Source: Calycina herbarum (lineage: Eukaryota > Ascomycota > Leotiomycetes > Helotiales > Pezizellaceae). Taken from it: a stretch of 64,000 bases of DNA. Below, piece after piece: positions 22,245 to 33,156 of the stretch. The stretch spans positions 1 to 64,000 of the forward strand of contig LLEY01000079.1 of NCBI GenBank assembly GCA_001414485.1. Reading direction: 5' to 3'. Made by a program: the position numbers and the translations under genes. How positions within the stretch are numbered: position 1 is the first letter of the stretch; every line of letters starts with the position of its first letter. The notes under the pieces were generated by a model. That model did no database searches and was not told the origin of the DNA. It saw only the letters and a list, made by a program, of their open reading frames with translations.

Positions 22245-23185
22245 TCAGTTCCCATGATGTGCTTTATGGGATTCGGAAAATCCTCTCTTATCACTTACTC
22301 GCCTGTCTTCTGCCCAGGATTTCAACTGCTCAAAGTCTCGGCAGCGCCGAGTAAATCCCCAACCAGTCACTCCTCCCAAATCTGGAATCACAGGTTCCAG
22401 GGTGGAGTCCGCTGCGCATGACAAACTTTGTCTAAGGTAGTCAAAGCAGTGCCGCATGTGGGGGAAAGTATCCTTATCGGTGTCGCCATGCAGAAGGTTG
22501 TAAAAGTTGTGATGTATTGACCACTTTAATCATTTAAGAAACTTGCATATCGTATGACTCGCAGATGTAAACTTACCAGACAATGAAGTTGATGGATTGC
22601 AGATAGTGTGTAAACTTCTGGTTTGTTGCTTGGAAAACGCACTGTGCCTTGGCCCGCTACATCCATATTAGCAGTTACTATTGATGGTTTTGGGGAATTT
22701 TGAGGCATACCTGGTACAATTGAATCCCATGCTATCAAAGTAGTGGGATCGACTTCTGGGTCTTCACCAAATGTTCTGTTGTAGAAAAATGCTTTCACCT
22801 CTAGCTTAAGTGGAATATCCGCTATCAACTCAGTTAAACGAGCTCTCTAAAACGAAGCAGAAGACTTACTATTGGACCATGAGGTATCATGTAATGTAAG
22901 AGGATGGGCACAATCAAAAGTATGGGGCCCAAATTGGGAGCCGAGATACGCCGATACAGAAGCAACAAATACAATAACAACAAGTTGTCTAAGAGCAGAC
23001 AGCCTTTGAGAAGCACAGAGAGCGTTTTTCGCCACCAGAAGAGAGAGGCGATTTTCCCAAAAGCTGTACAACATCATGGTTTCTTCGCTGTGTATCTTTC
23101 CGTACAAGAAATTGACATTGCTTTCAAGAACAGTCCATAAGTACGAGGAGTGGAGGAATGGAAGAGGTTGCACTGTCGTGTCCAT
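22245..23185 (-). CDS. UstYa-type (DUF3328) oxidase/cyclase D
   Basis: Three exons. Exon 1 begins at the ATG at 23183-23185 (the longer open frame starts only at GTG) and contains a membrane helix (LRQLVVIVFVASVSAYLGSQF). Exon 2 carries LEVKAFFYNRTFGEDPEVD and the first signature, HQLHCL. The last exon reads WSIHHNFYNLLHGDTDKD, then the second signature HCFDYLRQSLSCAAD, then RRCRDFEQLKSWAEDRR, with the stop at 22245. It is divergent from UstYa E with about 430 bp between the two start codons, so the pair may share a promoter. Like the other copies it probably sits in the secretory pathway membrane and acts on a peptide; this is known for the family, not shown here. Confidence 0.82.
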
Positions 23186-23614
23186 TTCGAAATGCCAAGT
23201 AAATGATATCTCCCATTCTCTGCACTCCCTTGTAAGCACAATCCTAGTGCTGCATCAGCATTTTTTTAGACTGGCGATTCCCAGCCACTTGACAGATTCA
23301 TTAGTATGCCGGTGTAAAGTTGAGCTGGTGGTGCTAAGCGAGAATTCAACGGCGCATTTGCATCGAATGAACAGGGATGCATGGATTGGGCAGAACTTAC
23401 ACCTCCCCCTCACACAACCCAGCTAAGAATCCATTTTGATAACGTTATATCCAACCAAGTATACGAGTGCCAATTCTGACTAAGTGAATCTGCGTGAAGC
23501 ATATGTGGTTTAGGGCGAGTCGGCTTTCGCATGCATCAACTACCTTTATCAGCTCAGAAAGTCTCTCGAGGTTCAATGAACCAACCTTGTTGATAGTTTT
23601 ATCAGACTCGAATA
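23186..23614. promoter_or_regulatory. Divergent promoter of UstYa D and E
   Basis: The 429 bp between two divergent UstYa start codons. ATTCCCAG occurs at 23277-23284, the same octamer as inside the 12-mers at 4288 and 10163 upstream of other cluster genes. No coding sequence is visible. Confidence 0.4.
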
Positions 23615-24563
23615 ATGTCTTCCATCGATAAGGACTATCAGCGTGTACCTCAGACCTCCCTCGACGAAGTGAGCATCCATGACGACGAGAAGGGAGTGAT
23701 TGGAAAGAGTTATCAAAAAAGACTTGTATCACGATTCAAAATCCCTCTCATCATTTTGCTTCTAGCGTCATCACTCACAACAAATGTTTTCCTCTTCGGG
23801 CTGCACACATCGAAGTCTTTTGGCCAACAGCAATGTCATGTCAAATCCAAGTATGGTGAGTTGAACTTGAACATTAGTTTCCAAAATCTCAACCCAATTA
23901 ACATTTACAGCACACCTGGAGAGAAACATACCTAAAGCGATGCCTCAAATCACTGAGTGGGTTTCCGGCAATCTGACAGCTGTGTCGGAGCTATATGAGG
24001 GCTGGAATGGGGACAAGGGAGTTATTGCTTTACACGACGATTATGTGGAGGAAATGGGTCTCCCGCGCGCACTTCGATATCCACATAACGATAATTATGG
24101 TGTGTATCTTCTTCAATCGTTTCACAACATGCACTGTTTGGTATGTCACTCTTTTCTTTTGCGATATTTCGGTATCGAAATTGTAACTTGCCAAAGCTAA
24201 CGTAATTGAACACAGCGAACAATCTTTCGCTACATCAAATACACCGAGGAGAAGTCTGACAAAAGAATTGCCGTCGAGCACGTACTTCATTGTCTTGATC
24301 AATTGAGGCAGGACATACAGTGCAATGCAGACGATACACCGCGATGGGCACATTATGACGGGACGCATGGAACAGGTGAGGGACAAGTCAAAATGTGCAA
24401 GGACTGGAATGCTTTGGCAGAATGGGGTCTTCAACACACAGCTTGTTTTGAGCACAAAGATGGGTTCAATGAGCCTTTGAAGAATAGGTTCAAAAGTTGT
24501 CATGTAGGAGTTGAGGTACCCAAGGGTCAAAAATGGTCAGGGGGGTTTAAGGAAGATGCTTAA
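23615..24563 (+). CDS. UstYa-type (DUF3328) oxidase/cyclase E
   Basis: ATG at 23615. Exon 1 encodes a polar tail and a membrane helix (IPLIILLLASSLTTNVFLF). A phase-1 intron (GTGAGT..TTACAG) leads to exon 2, with HLERNIPKAMPQITEWVSG and the first signature, here HNMHCL instead of HQLHC. A second intron (GTATGT..CACAG) leads to RTIFRYIKYTEEK and the second signature HCLDQLRQDIQCNADDTPRW, then KMCKDWNALAEWGLQHTACF and the stop at 24561-24563. The C-terminal part (QCNADDTP, CKDWNAL) is closest to UstYa A at 3084-3787, suggesting those two are a pair within the cluster. Confidence 0.87.
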
Positions 24564-25760
24564 AGGAGAAGGAATCGAACATTTTGTGTTGAGGATCTAT
24601 AATCTCATTTATAAAATTGATGTCACCTTAGTTTTACTGGTGTCGATTATATCAGTTTCCTGATTGACTTTCAGGCATATCGTTATCACCTGACCTGTCC
24701 CCCTTAAAGTTCAACTATTTTCGCTCAAAGCTTACGGGGCAGAATACGATTCATTGGGAGCAATGTTCCCTAGCTGAAAATTGTACTTTCGGCGTCACCC
24801 TTGCAAGTATAGGTAGTCGCATGCATACCCCAGAGTGTCCAGCTAATTGAATACTACCTGTATGATTTGCAGGGGTCAAATGCTTGCTGCAGCTGCAGCG
24901 TGATGGCCTAGAGCTACAATCTGTGCGATCGCACACAAAGATTTGTTTGACTCAAATCACTCAGGTCCGTCCGTCCCTAAGTGGCCACGTGGAATTTTCG
25001 TCATATACCCCTGTCATTTCACTGCAGTCCAGTTGTTATTTGTGCGATCGCTCAACAACCTTTTGAACAGGGTGCATACCATGTATGATGCGTGTGATGT
25101 TACGTGGAGGTTGGAACAGCATCATGTACGAGGCGGGAATTTGCGAAGGAGATGACTGGAATGAATTTAAACTCCATGGGTTTAAAACAAGGTTTGAAAG
25201 AACCACCGAAACTCACACCCATGTTAATAAGTACACGTAGTGCAGACAAAAATCAAGTGCATGCGCTTTGCCCTCGACTTACTTCGAACAATATGAAAAG
25301 GATTTAACCGAGTATATGTAAACCGCCAACAATAGGATCAAGATGGTAATGGCTCACAATAACAAAACTGGCTATATTGCGCGAATGGCTGGGGATCAAT
25401 ACTCTTATCATGAGATCCTATTGTAGTAGGTAGTACAACAAACTATAAACAATTTTTTGAAGTACCTTGGTATCCCAACCTGCTATTTTTTCAATATTAT
25501 GCAGCCACAAAGCCATAAATCCCTCCGAGACGCCGCTTTAAGAAGGCTATTTTACTTGAAAGCCACAGACTGGATCTCTCAAGTTATTGGTTTAAATGGT
25601 TGCATCCTTCGAAATTGACATATTTCCCACGTGGAAGTCGTGAGAGCGAAGTTCTAGAAACTTTTTAACTTTGCTCTTCTTTTGTCACTTTTCAATCACA
25701 CGATTTGAATACCATCGAGTCGCTTGATTAACCTTTTGTAGCTACGCCAGCAAAAGGAAT
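24564..25760. promoter_or_regulatory. Intergenic region with paired GCGATCGC palindromes
   Basis: No gene is visible. TGTGCGATCGCACA at 24922-24935 is a perfect 14-bp palindrome, and TGTGCGATCGCTCA at 25041-25054 is nearly so. They are 119 bp apart (start to start) and upstream of the MFS carrier that begins at 25761. They look like a duplicated operator. Confidence 0.4.
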
Positions 25761-27797
25761 ATGGACCAGAATCTAAGAGAAGATGTACCTTTTCGCACAG
25801 CGGTATCAATTCACTTCTTTGTTATACTAACTTTTTTTTAGGTCGTGAGGCGGCTAGAGGAGGAGCTCGATACGAAAATATATCCGGGCACGGAGATCAT
25901 GAAAGATGTTGGAACACTTCACGTTCATTTCGTGAAGGCAGCCGAAGGTTCGCACACGGTGTTAGTGCCTCAACCTAGTGACGATGAACATGACCCCTTG
26001 GTAAGCATTCAATTCCGCATCATGCTACAGCTTCAGTTGTTTTGTTGTTGACTCGGTTAGAACTGGAGCAGCGCCTGGAAAACAATCACCATGTTCTCAG
26101 CAACTGTAGTTACCTTCTCTCAGGCACTTTCTGTCCTTGCTTTGGTTAGTTATTGAGAATACCAATTGGACCCAAAAGGAATACTAATATAATAGGCACC
26201 GATGTTTGGCAGCTACATTGAAGCCTATCACTCGGACCTTGCAAGCGTTATCAAATTCACGAGCACTGGTATCATTGCGTTGGGATTCGCAAATTTCATT
26301 TGGTAAAGGTTCTCTTGCCATATCTAAGGAGGCAAATGCTAAACTCCACAGGGTGCCAATCCAAACCTGCTATGGCCGACGGCCCGTTTTGATTGTCTCT
26401 TCGATAATTTGCTTTGGAAGTTTGATATGGAAAGCAAAGGCAACATCGTACAACAGCTTTATGGGAGCTTGCGCGTACGTATTGCCCACCACCCAAAGTA
26501 TGATTCGATAACTAATTCGTTAGGCTTAATGGAATTGGAGCTGCACCCTCTGAGGCTGCGCAACCAACAATCATAGCGGACATCCTTTTCCTCCATAATA
26601 GAGGCAAGTATCAAACCTTGTACTTCTCGTTTTATTTCGGGTCACTAGCAGTAAGATTCGACAATCACACTCATTGGTCATCAAAGCTAATAGTTACAGG
26701 CTGGACCAATTATTTCAGGTCCAATGGCACAGTACGTCGGTTACCAGAATTTTTGGTGGCTCAATGTCGCCTTGATGGGATGTTCAATACTTTGCAGCAT
26801 ATTTTTATTCCCCGAGACTCGATTTCGACGAGCTATGGAATCCTCCTCGAGCGTCGAAAGTTCTCCTTCCGCCCCTACCACGGACACATCAGCCCCCACA
26901 GATTCTGACAAGAATGATATCGTCCTTTCCGAAAAGAATACAGATAACTCCAGTACCGAGCACAACCCAACTCAACAAGGAAGCTGGCTCGGAAAAGGAA
27001 AGCCGTCCCGGCAACAATGGAAGCTCTTCCAACCATACGAAGGCAACCTATTTCTTGAGTTTTATCTGCCCCTACAACTATTCTTTTTTCCCATTGTTCA
27101 GTTCGCCGCATTTGTTGTGTCGTGGTGTGTGTCTGGATTTCTCATGGTGAACCTCACACAGCTGCAAGCATTCGCCGCACCGCCATATAATCTCTCCCCC
27201 TCAAAGATTGGATTGTTCAATCTTGCAACACTGGGCGGGATCATTATCGGCCTCTTGACCGCCGGCCCACTTAGCGATGCTGTTGCAGCTTGGTTTACAA
27301 AGAGAAATAAGGGTGTTCGGGAACCTGAGATGAGATTGATGGCTTTGGTTCCTTATTCTATTCTGATGATTATCGGCAATGTTGTTGTAGCAATTGGATA
27401 TCAACGAGGGTGGTCATGGCCGGTAAGCCTTTACTTCTTGTCCTTTCCTGTCCTGGTCCGACCAAAAGCTGACTTATTATAGGTAATTGTCATAATCGGT
27501 TACACTTGTATCGGGATTCAAACTTCAGCACTCCCGGGAATTGTTGCCACCTATGCTGTTGACTCTTATAAACCTGTTGCTGGTGCTATTTTTGTTGCCA
27601 TCACGATAAACAAAAATATGTGGGGCTACGGTTTCTCGAGTTTCATCACAGATTGGATCGCAGAAACAGGTTTTATCACACCAATTATTACCAATCTGGC
27701 GTTGCAAATTTTCTTCTGCCTGTTTACTGTGGTTTTTTGGTTTTATGGAAAGACCTTCCGAAAGTGGACAAGAAACTCGAAGCTGCACTCTATGTGA
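25761..27797 (+). CDS. MFS transporter, HOL1-like (DHA1)
   Basis: A multi-helix membrane carrier of the HOL1-like group within the MFS. The ATG at 25761 gives a short first exon (MDQNLREDV), followed by RRLEEELDTKIYPGTEIMKDV, the usual cytosolic lead of this group, and helix 1 (WKTITMFSATVVTFSQALSVLALAPMFG). Then come YGRRPVLIVSS, GIGAAPSEAAQPTIIADI, FAFYFG-like YFSFYFGSLA joined by a short intron to AGPIISGPMAQYVGYQNFWW, and FLFPETRF. A long acidic cytosolic loop of about 70 residues precedes the second half, which ends GYGFSSFITDWIAETGF and the stop at 27795-27797. At least six short introns are present. It may move the cluster product or a nutrient; the sequence does not say which. Confidence 0.85.
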
Positions 27798-28316
27798 GGC
27801 GCAGTGGGACAGGCTTTATGGGTGCTGAGGAGAGACACATTTTTATATCTTGGGGAAAAAGAAGAGTTTACCATAGAGACACTTTTAATTATAACATCGA
27901 GAAAGTTAACTTCATATTCTTTGACTTTATTTTGAAGTGACACAAAGGCTCACAACGCATCCTGGGCCCGCGGAAGATTGTTTCGGGGTTTCACCTTCTG
28001 AAATGTATTTGCATAAATCGTGTTTTATTATACGCATCTGTTCGACCTGCGTCGCTGAGAGACAGAGGTACATTGGACCCGTGTACTCCGGCAGACGGGG
28101 AGAGAAAGGGGGTTTCGTCATGGGTTTTACATAGGCGAGGAATACAAGAATTTCTCATGCCTTGGAATTATTAGAAAAAATAGTGATTCGCAAGAGATTG
28201 GGTTAAGTTACACAAATTTCGATTCGAATTGTTGTTCTATTATTACAGTGAGAGACACCCCATCCCCATCAAGGTCATTTTATCCAAGACTACCTCCATT
28301 AAGCACCTGAATAACT
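27798..28316. other. Convergent 3' region
   Basis: Between the tails of the MFS carrier (plus) and the rhodopsin-type gene (minus). No gene recognised. Confidence 0.3.
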
Positions 28317-29744
28317 TCACCACTCACCAGGCACCTTTTTATCCAAAGGGGTAGCATCATTAAAGACCACTTCTGTAGTTGTTTCCTTCCTGATGACCTT
28401 CTTATCAATAGATTGGCTTCTAGTTATGTGATCGGTGTTAGAGTAAGCACCCGACTTGTATCCTTCGCGTTCCGCTGCTTCTGGTGGAGATACACTGTCA
28501 AGCTGAAAAACAAGGCCTTCGTCTGAAATTGAGGTCAAATCGCGAGTATTATTTCGTGATTTCGAGGATTGTTTTGAGAGCCAAGTGTTCATTTTGTTAC
28601 CGCTTCCGCTCTTTCCATTCATAGTGTTGCCTGTGCGACGAAGGAGAGGCCTGAGTGTTGGGATGGAAGCAGCAATAAGCACGAGATATGCTTCAAGTCT
28701 AAATGCACATTGTCAGCACCAGTAGGGGAAACTTCATGGGGAAAGGTACTTACGTCCACCAAATAGCCAGAAGCGCCATCGCATCTGTAAAGGTATCAAT
28801 ATCTTTTCTCATCAGGTTCTTTTCGAGACTCACAAGTAGGGTCACCTTGTTCACTAAGTGCTCGTAGCTCAATTGTCTTGATAATTGAAGCGATCATGGA
28901 ACTGTGTGGATTATTGATCAGCAACCATTTGTCGGACGAAGCTTTCAAGCAAAACTCACAAGACCCCCAGACCCATCAATAGCGAGAGTGACGCTTTCGT
29001 TTTCCACTCCATATTCAGGTTCCAGAATAGAGACACCGGAAAAACAGCAAGTAGTAAGTCAACCAGAGAGCAGACAGCTGTGGATGGTCAGTGGTTGTTA
29101 TGACAAGCTAGAATATTTCGGGAGACTAACATCCTTGAAAGAAGCCTGTATATTCTTGTACTTTTGGGTTCCAACAATTTCCCGGGACAGTATGGTCCCA
29201 GAATTTCTGCATTGGCTGGCACTGTGAAAAGCTAATGATGACCGTTGATACATCAACTATAAATTGGCATGCGATGATCGTCCATAGAAAGCGCCTCCGC
29301 CAAGCAGCTGGTGGGACGATATTGAGGAGAAGAAGTGCAAAGGAAATACGTCCAAATCCAGGAGCCATGATCGAGAAGAATTCGCAGATGTATACCCATT
29401 TAATTGTTTGTGAAATGTTTTCTGGTTCAAGAAACTGGATATGCTTTCCGAGGCCCCAATGGACTGACCCAGTGAGCATCGCACTATTTCCCAATGCTAA
29501 TGCCTAAGTGGTAAATGGTAATCAGATTTTAAGCATCTTTATCTGCCTTTTTGGGGATTCTTACCAACGTGAGGAGAATGATCCAGTCATCGATTGTGAG
29601 GTACTTGACAATTTTTGTGCGAGTGTAAAATCTGGTACCCACGACAAGACAAGCAAGTGCCGCGAAGACCCAAGCTATGATCAGTACAGTGGGACCCAGA
29701 TTTTCTTTGGATAGTACCGCATCAACGGCTGTTGTTGGTGCCAT
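28317..29744 (-). CDS. Rhodopsin-type integral membrane protein
   Basis: A second member of the fungal rhodopsin-domain membrane family. ATG at 29742-29744; exon 1 reads VLIIAWVFAALACLVVGTRF and YLTIDDWIILLTLV. A further exon has GLGKHIQFLEPENISQTIKW, ICEFFSIMAPGFGRISFALLLL and VSTVIISFSQCQPMQKFWD, with the typical Cys-Gln-Pro. A polar C-terminal tail of about 110 residues with many Ser/Thr/Lys ends at 28317. Several short introns split it. Unlike the relative at 7401-8967, no stop was seen in the conserved helices. Many such proteins lie beside metabolite clusters. Their ligand is unknown and sensing is only guessed. Confidence 0.78.
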
Positions 29745-30944
29745 TTGGGTTGAGAAACTTTTAAGTGTCTTGCTTTGGAAGTGTTATGTGGAAGTCGTCA
29801 AGTTATCCAAAGAGAAACCCACAAGGTGTTTGCGGTGTCGCGAAGATCTAGGCCACGTTTTGGAAGGGTAAGTGTTACTTGTACGATTGGATTGCGATGG
29901 ACAACTCTCGCGTGGCTTCCTAGTCAGTGGAAAGGGGGAGGTTAGGGGGTACGACCCTGTGCCTGAAGGATTTGCACTCAAACAGTGCCGCTTTGTCTTC
30001 ATCTGAGAATATTTACGCGGATTTGAATTTCTGTAAAATTCAGCTGAGTTCTGAGTTCAACGTAACTTTGTTTTTCCAAGCGACCGACAAGACCCCAGCA
30101 AGAATAATTGGGTTGCATCAAGGCATAGTTTGACAATAGCCATAACTGGCACAGAAATCCTTTGAGCCAGACACGAGACCATTGATGGAACCTCAAATTC
30201 TCCGATACTGTTTACCCTTCTCTCCTCGCCGTCTCCGTGCTTCAGAACACCAGTTGTTGCATATGTGTAGGAGCAACGCAGCAAGAGGAAGTGGAAGATA
30301 AGACACCCATCCCATATGCAGCCATGCACCTTCCATAAGTATCTTCTCATTCAGACAATAAGCTGCGAAGTTGAGGCACATCGTCTACTGGGTTCCCATA
30401 CCAAAGGACGAAAGTGTAAGCGTAAGCTTGAAGACAGTCGTGACATCGTATAATGTTTGCTTACTTCAAAATTTGCAACTCATTGGAATCTTGATGAACT
30501 CTTGAGCGGTAACATGATAAGCAAATATCATTGGCTGAGTCGTGGTTGGTGGTTGGTGGTGGTGTGGTGTGTACTCTATCTTGCTTAAGATCTATGTGTG
30601 ACCATACATGTGTTACACAACAGGGTATACATGCAAGGCAAATGCGAATGACATGGATATAAATGCTACAAGGATGGGGATCCTTTTGCCATGTACATGC
30701 TTCCTTATTTTGGTTATGCAGATAAGAAATCAATTTTTCAGGGATCACAAGTCAATCACACGCACCTACGGTTGACGTGCTTGCCGGGGGCGCGGGGAAG
30801 GCGGGGGTGGGCTTAGGATGGAGAATACATGCAACAATTGGAAGCAAGACCGAGACTCTTTTCCATGCATGTCAGACAGGAATCTATTCTACCTTGCGTC
30901 TAGGATTCCTTACCACAATCCAAATCGAGCAAAAAATGCTGCAC
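29745..30944. other. Intergenic region, no confident gene
   Basis: 1.2 kb between the rhodopsin-type gene and the 3' end of the O-methyltransferase. A minus-strand frame at 30193-30381 of 62 codons has one hydrophobic stretch (WVSYLPLPLAALLLHICNNW), but no family or splice context supports it. A short GGTGGTTGGTGGTGG run lies near 30545. Confidence 0.25.
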
Positions 30945-32340
30945 TCATGCCTTCACCATGGCCTCCACAATTCCATCAGCATCGTGATCATCCTTTGGTA
31001 CCCAAATTTTGACAACCTCAAAGCCAGCCTTCTCGAGTAAAGTTGTGAACTGATTACCTGTCCGTTCCATTCCTGCATTGAATACCATCATAGTCAGATC
31101 AAGCATGGAGTGGAACCCAGAAGCTTTTGTTTCAGGGATTATCATCTCGTGCAAAAGTAGTTTGGAGTAGCCGGGCTTCATAGCGGGCTTTAACCCAGCT
31201 AAAATCTCGAGGCATTTGCTGTCTGACCAATCATGTAAGATATGATGATAGAAGTAAACGCGCGCACCTGTGGGATGGGGATTAATCGCCATGTTCTGAA
31301 ATTGGGATGGAAGTGACCAACTTACTTTTCAAGGGCTGCTCGGTAAAAAAGTCGTACTTGACAGACTCAAAAACTTGTTCTGAATCTTTCAAATTGTCGA
31401 CAACTTCAGGTATTTCTTGCAATACAAGCTTGTAGCCCGGAAACTTGGTATGGAACTGGATAATGTCGTGACCCTTTCCACCTCCAACGTCGATAAGCAA
31501 AGGAGTATCGGGAGATGATCCATCCAAAATCTGTTCCTTTACCGGGTACCAATCCACCCAGTATTTCCGAGCACCCATGGTATTTCCCATGAAGGTGGTA
31601 AAATCCTTTAGGAGCTCCGGCTTTGTTGAAATGAAGTCAAAAGTTTGAAGTTTCGTTTGGAAAGCATATTGCACAAGTCCATCGTGGGGCTCTGTTGGAC
31701 ATTTGTAACCAGATTCTTTGAGATACTTGGGAGTTTTTGTTGCGGCTTGTACGATCAAATCCCAACTAGTTGAAATCAATTAGAGGAATGGGTGGTTGGA
31801 TCTCAAGAAACTCACATCATTCTATGACCCGACGCGATCTCGTTGGAAGCCATTGCAAAACTGATAGGTGACGGTTTCCATGTCTTTTCATCGACTTCCA
31901 TCACAAAACCTACCGCTGCAAGAGGCCTCAAGACTCGAACTGTATCCCAAATTAGTTGGCTGGATCCCCAATGAGTAAATGACCTCACTGATCAATAGCT
32001 CTTCCCCTCCAGATAGTGAAGCCAACTCGGTAACAGTGATTGGCGTTTCTTTGGCGGTAATGTACTCGAACAAGTGTAAATCGACTGCGATTTTTGCACT
32101 CATAGCAATAAAGGGCTTCACATGTTTGCGATTAGTTTACAAATTTTCGTTTTAGAGGGGATCATTTACGCTGAATGCGAGCTCCACGGCGGTATTAGCA
32201 GGCTGGTTCAAGCTGACACTCAGCATCCTACTCAGCATCAAGGCTTCTTTTTGGGCATCTTCGTCTCCAGTTACCAACTTCAGCTTCAGACCCTCGAGTC
32301 GTTCTATAAGGTCTGATGAGGAAAACATAGTCAGAGACAA
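30945..32340 (-). CDS. SAM-dependent O-methyltransferase
   Basis: Transfers a methyl group from S-adenosylmethionine to a hydroxyl (caffeate-OMT-like, methyltransferase family 2). Five exons: 32170-32340, 31989-32115, 31816-31939, 31326-31765 and 30945-31267, giving 394 residues with consistent phases. The N-terminal dimerisation part includes AVDLHLFEYI and VTELASLSGGEELLI, a winged-helix fold in this family. The SAM site is LLIDVGGGKGHD, followed by LVLQEIPEV. The catalytic region has YFYHHILHDWSDSKCLEIL, with the usual His of LHDW, and LHEMIIPE. The ATG at 32340 gives MSLTMFSS; the internal Met at 32328 is an alternative. It lies at the right edge of the accessory region and may act on the P450-hydroxylated product, which is inferred. 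Confidence 0.88.
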
Positions 32341-33156
32341 TTTGACGGCTCGCTGTGCTTCTCCGAAGATGATTGCGCGACTGAACGTGAATCCGCTATC
32401 ATTGCTAGATTGAGTTGGACTTTATAGGTTTAAAACTCAGCCAGTTTGAGTCTAGTCCCATTTGGAGGAGGAGCCAATGATATCGTGTTTTGGACCCCAA
32501 CTAACATAGTACCAACCAACAACAAGATACGGAGAGATTCACGTGACCCGCGAGTCTTTGATCTCGGTATTTGTAGACTTTTAAACTGGTCAGATATTGC
32601 TTTGATGCTAGCTCATCATGTCAAATGCTTAGTTGTTGTTGCTCTAGGTATGGTTTTCTGTCTCGCATCATGTGATCTAGCTTGTTTCAAGAACTTTGAT
32701 CCACCTTTGACCCCCGGAGCTTAAAGTAATCGATTACATTGTTTAAACCAACTCGTGTTCTGGGTCAAAATCTATTTACATTTCCTGGCATAATAAAGAT
32801 AAATGAACGTTCCAAGGGTGATCCAGTTTTCCTTCCCCAGTTTTCTTCGTACAGAGCCATGTTTTTTCTTCGTAAAGAATTTCTCGGACTTCGGCTGAAC
32901 TGTGGTGGGTACTTTACTTGGCGAACTGCCCCTTATTCAAATTTAGAGAAATGGAAACCGAATGCGAGTTTGTATATTAGGAGGCATCCAAGTGTCTAAC
33001 TTTTCGAATCTTCTTTACTCAAGGTTATGTTGGTCCATTCATTCGTTCTGTCACTCTCTTGTTGCGATACACATTCGTTAAATCAAGGAGCTTTGCTTTT
33101 ATGTTTTAACACATCCGTTTCACCAATAGAAAGCGCTCAAGTTAATAATTGTTAAA
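32341..33156. other. Divergent promoter region
   Basis: Divergent promoter region between the methyltransferase (minus) and the polyglycine-hydrolase-like gene (plus). Two plus-strand frames (32446-32724, 32739-32999) carry no recognisable domain. Confidence 0.3.

Noticed and set aside
30193..30381. 62-codon frame with one hydrophobic stretch considered as a membrane peptide
   Set aside because: No family match or supporting motif; overlaps another random frame.
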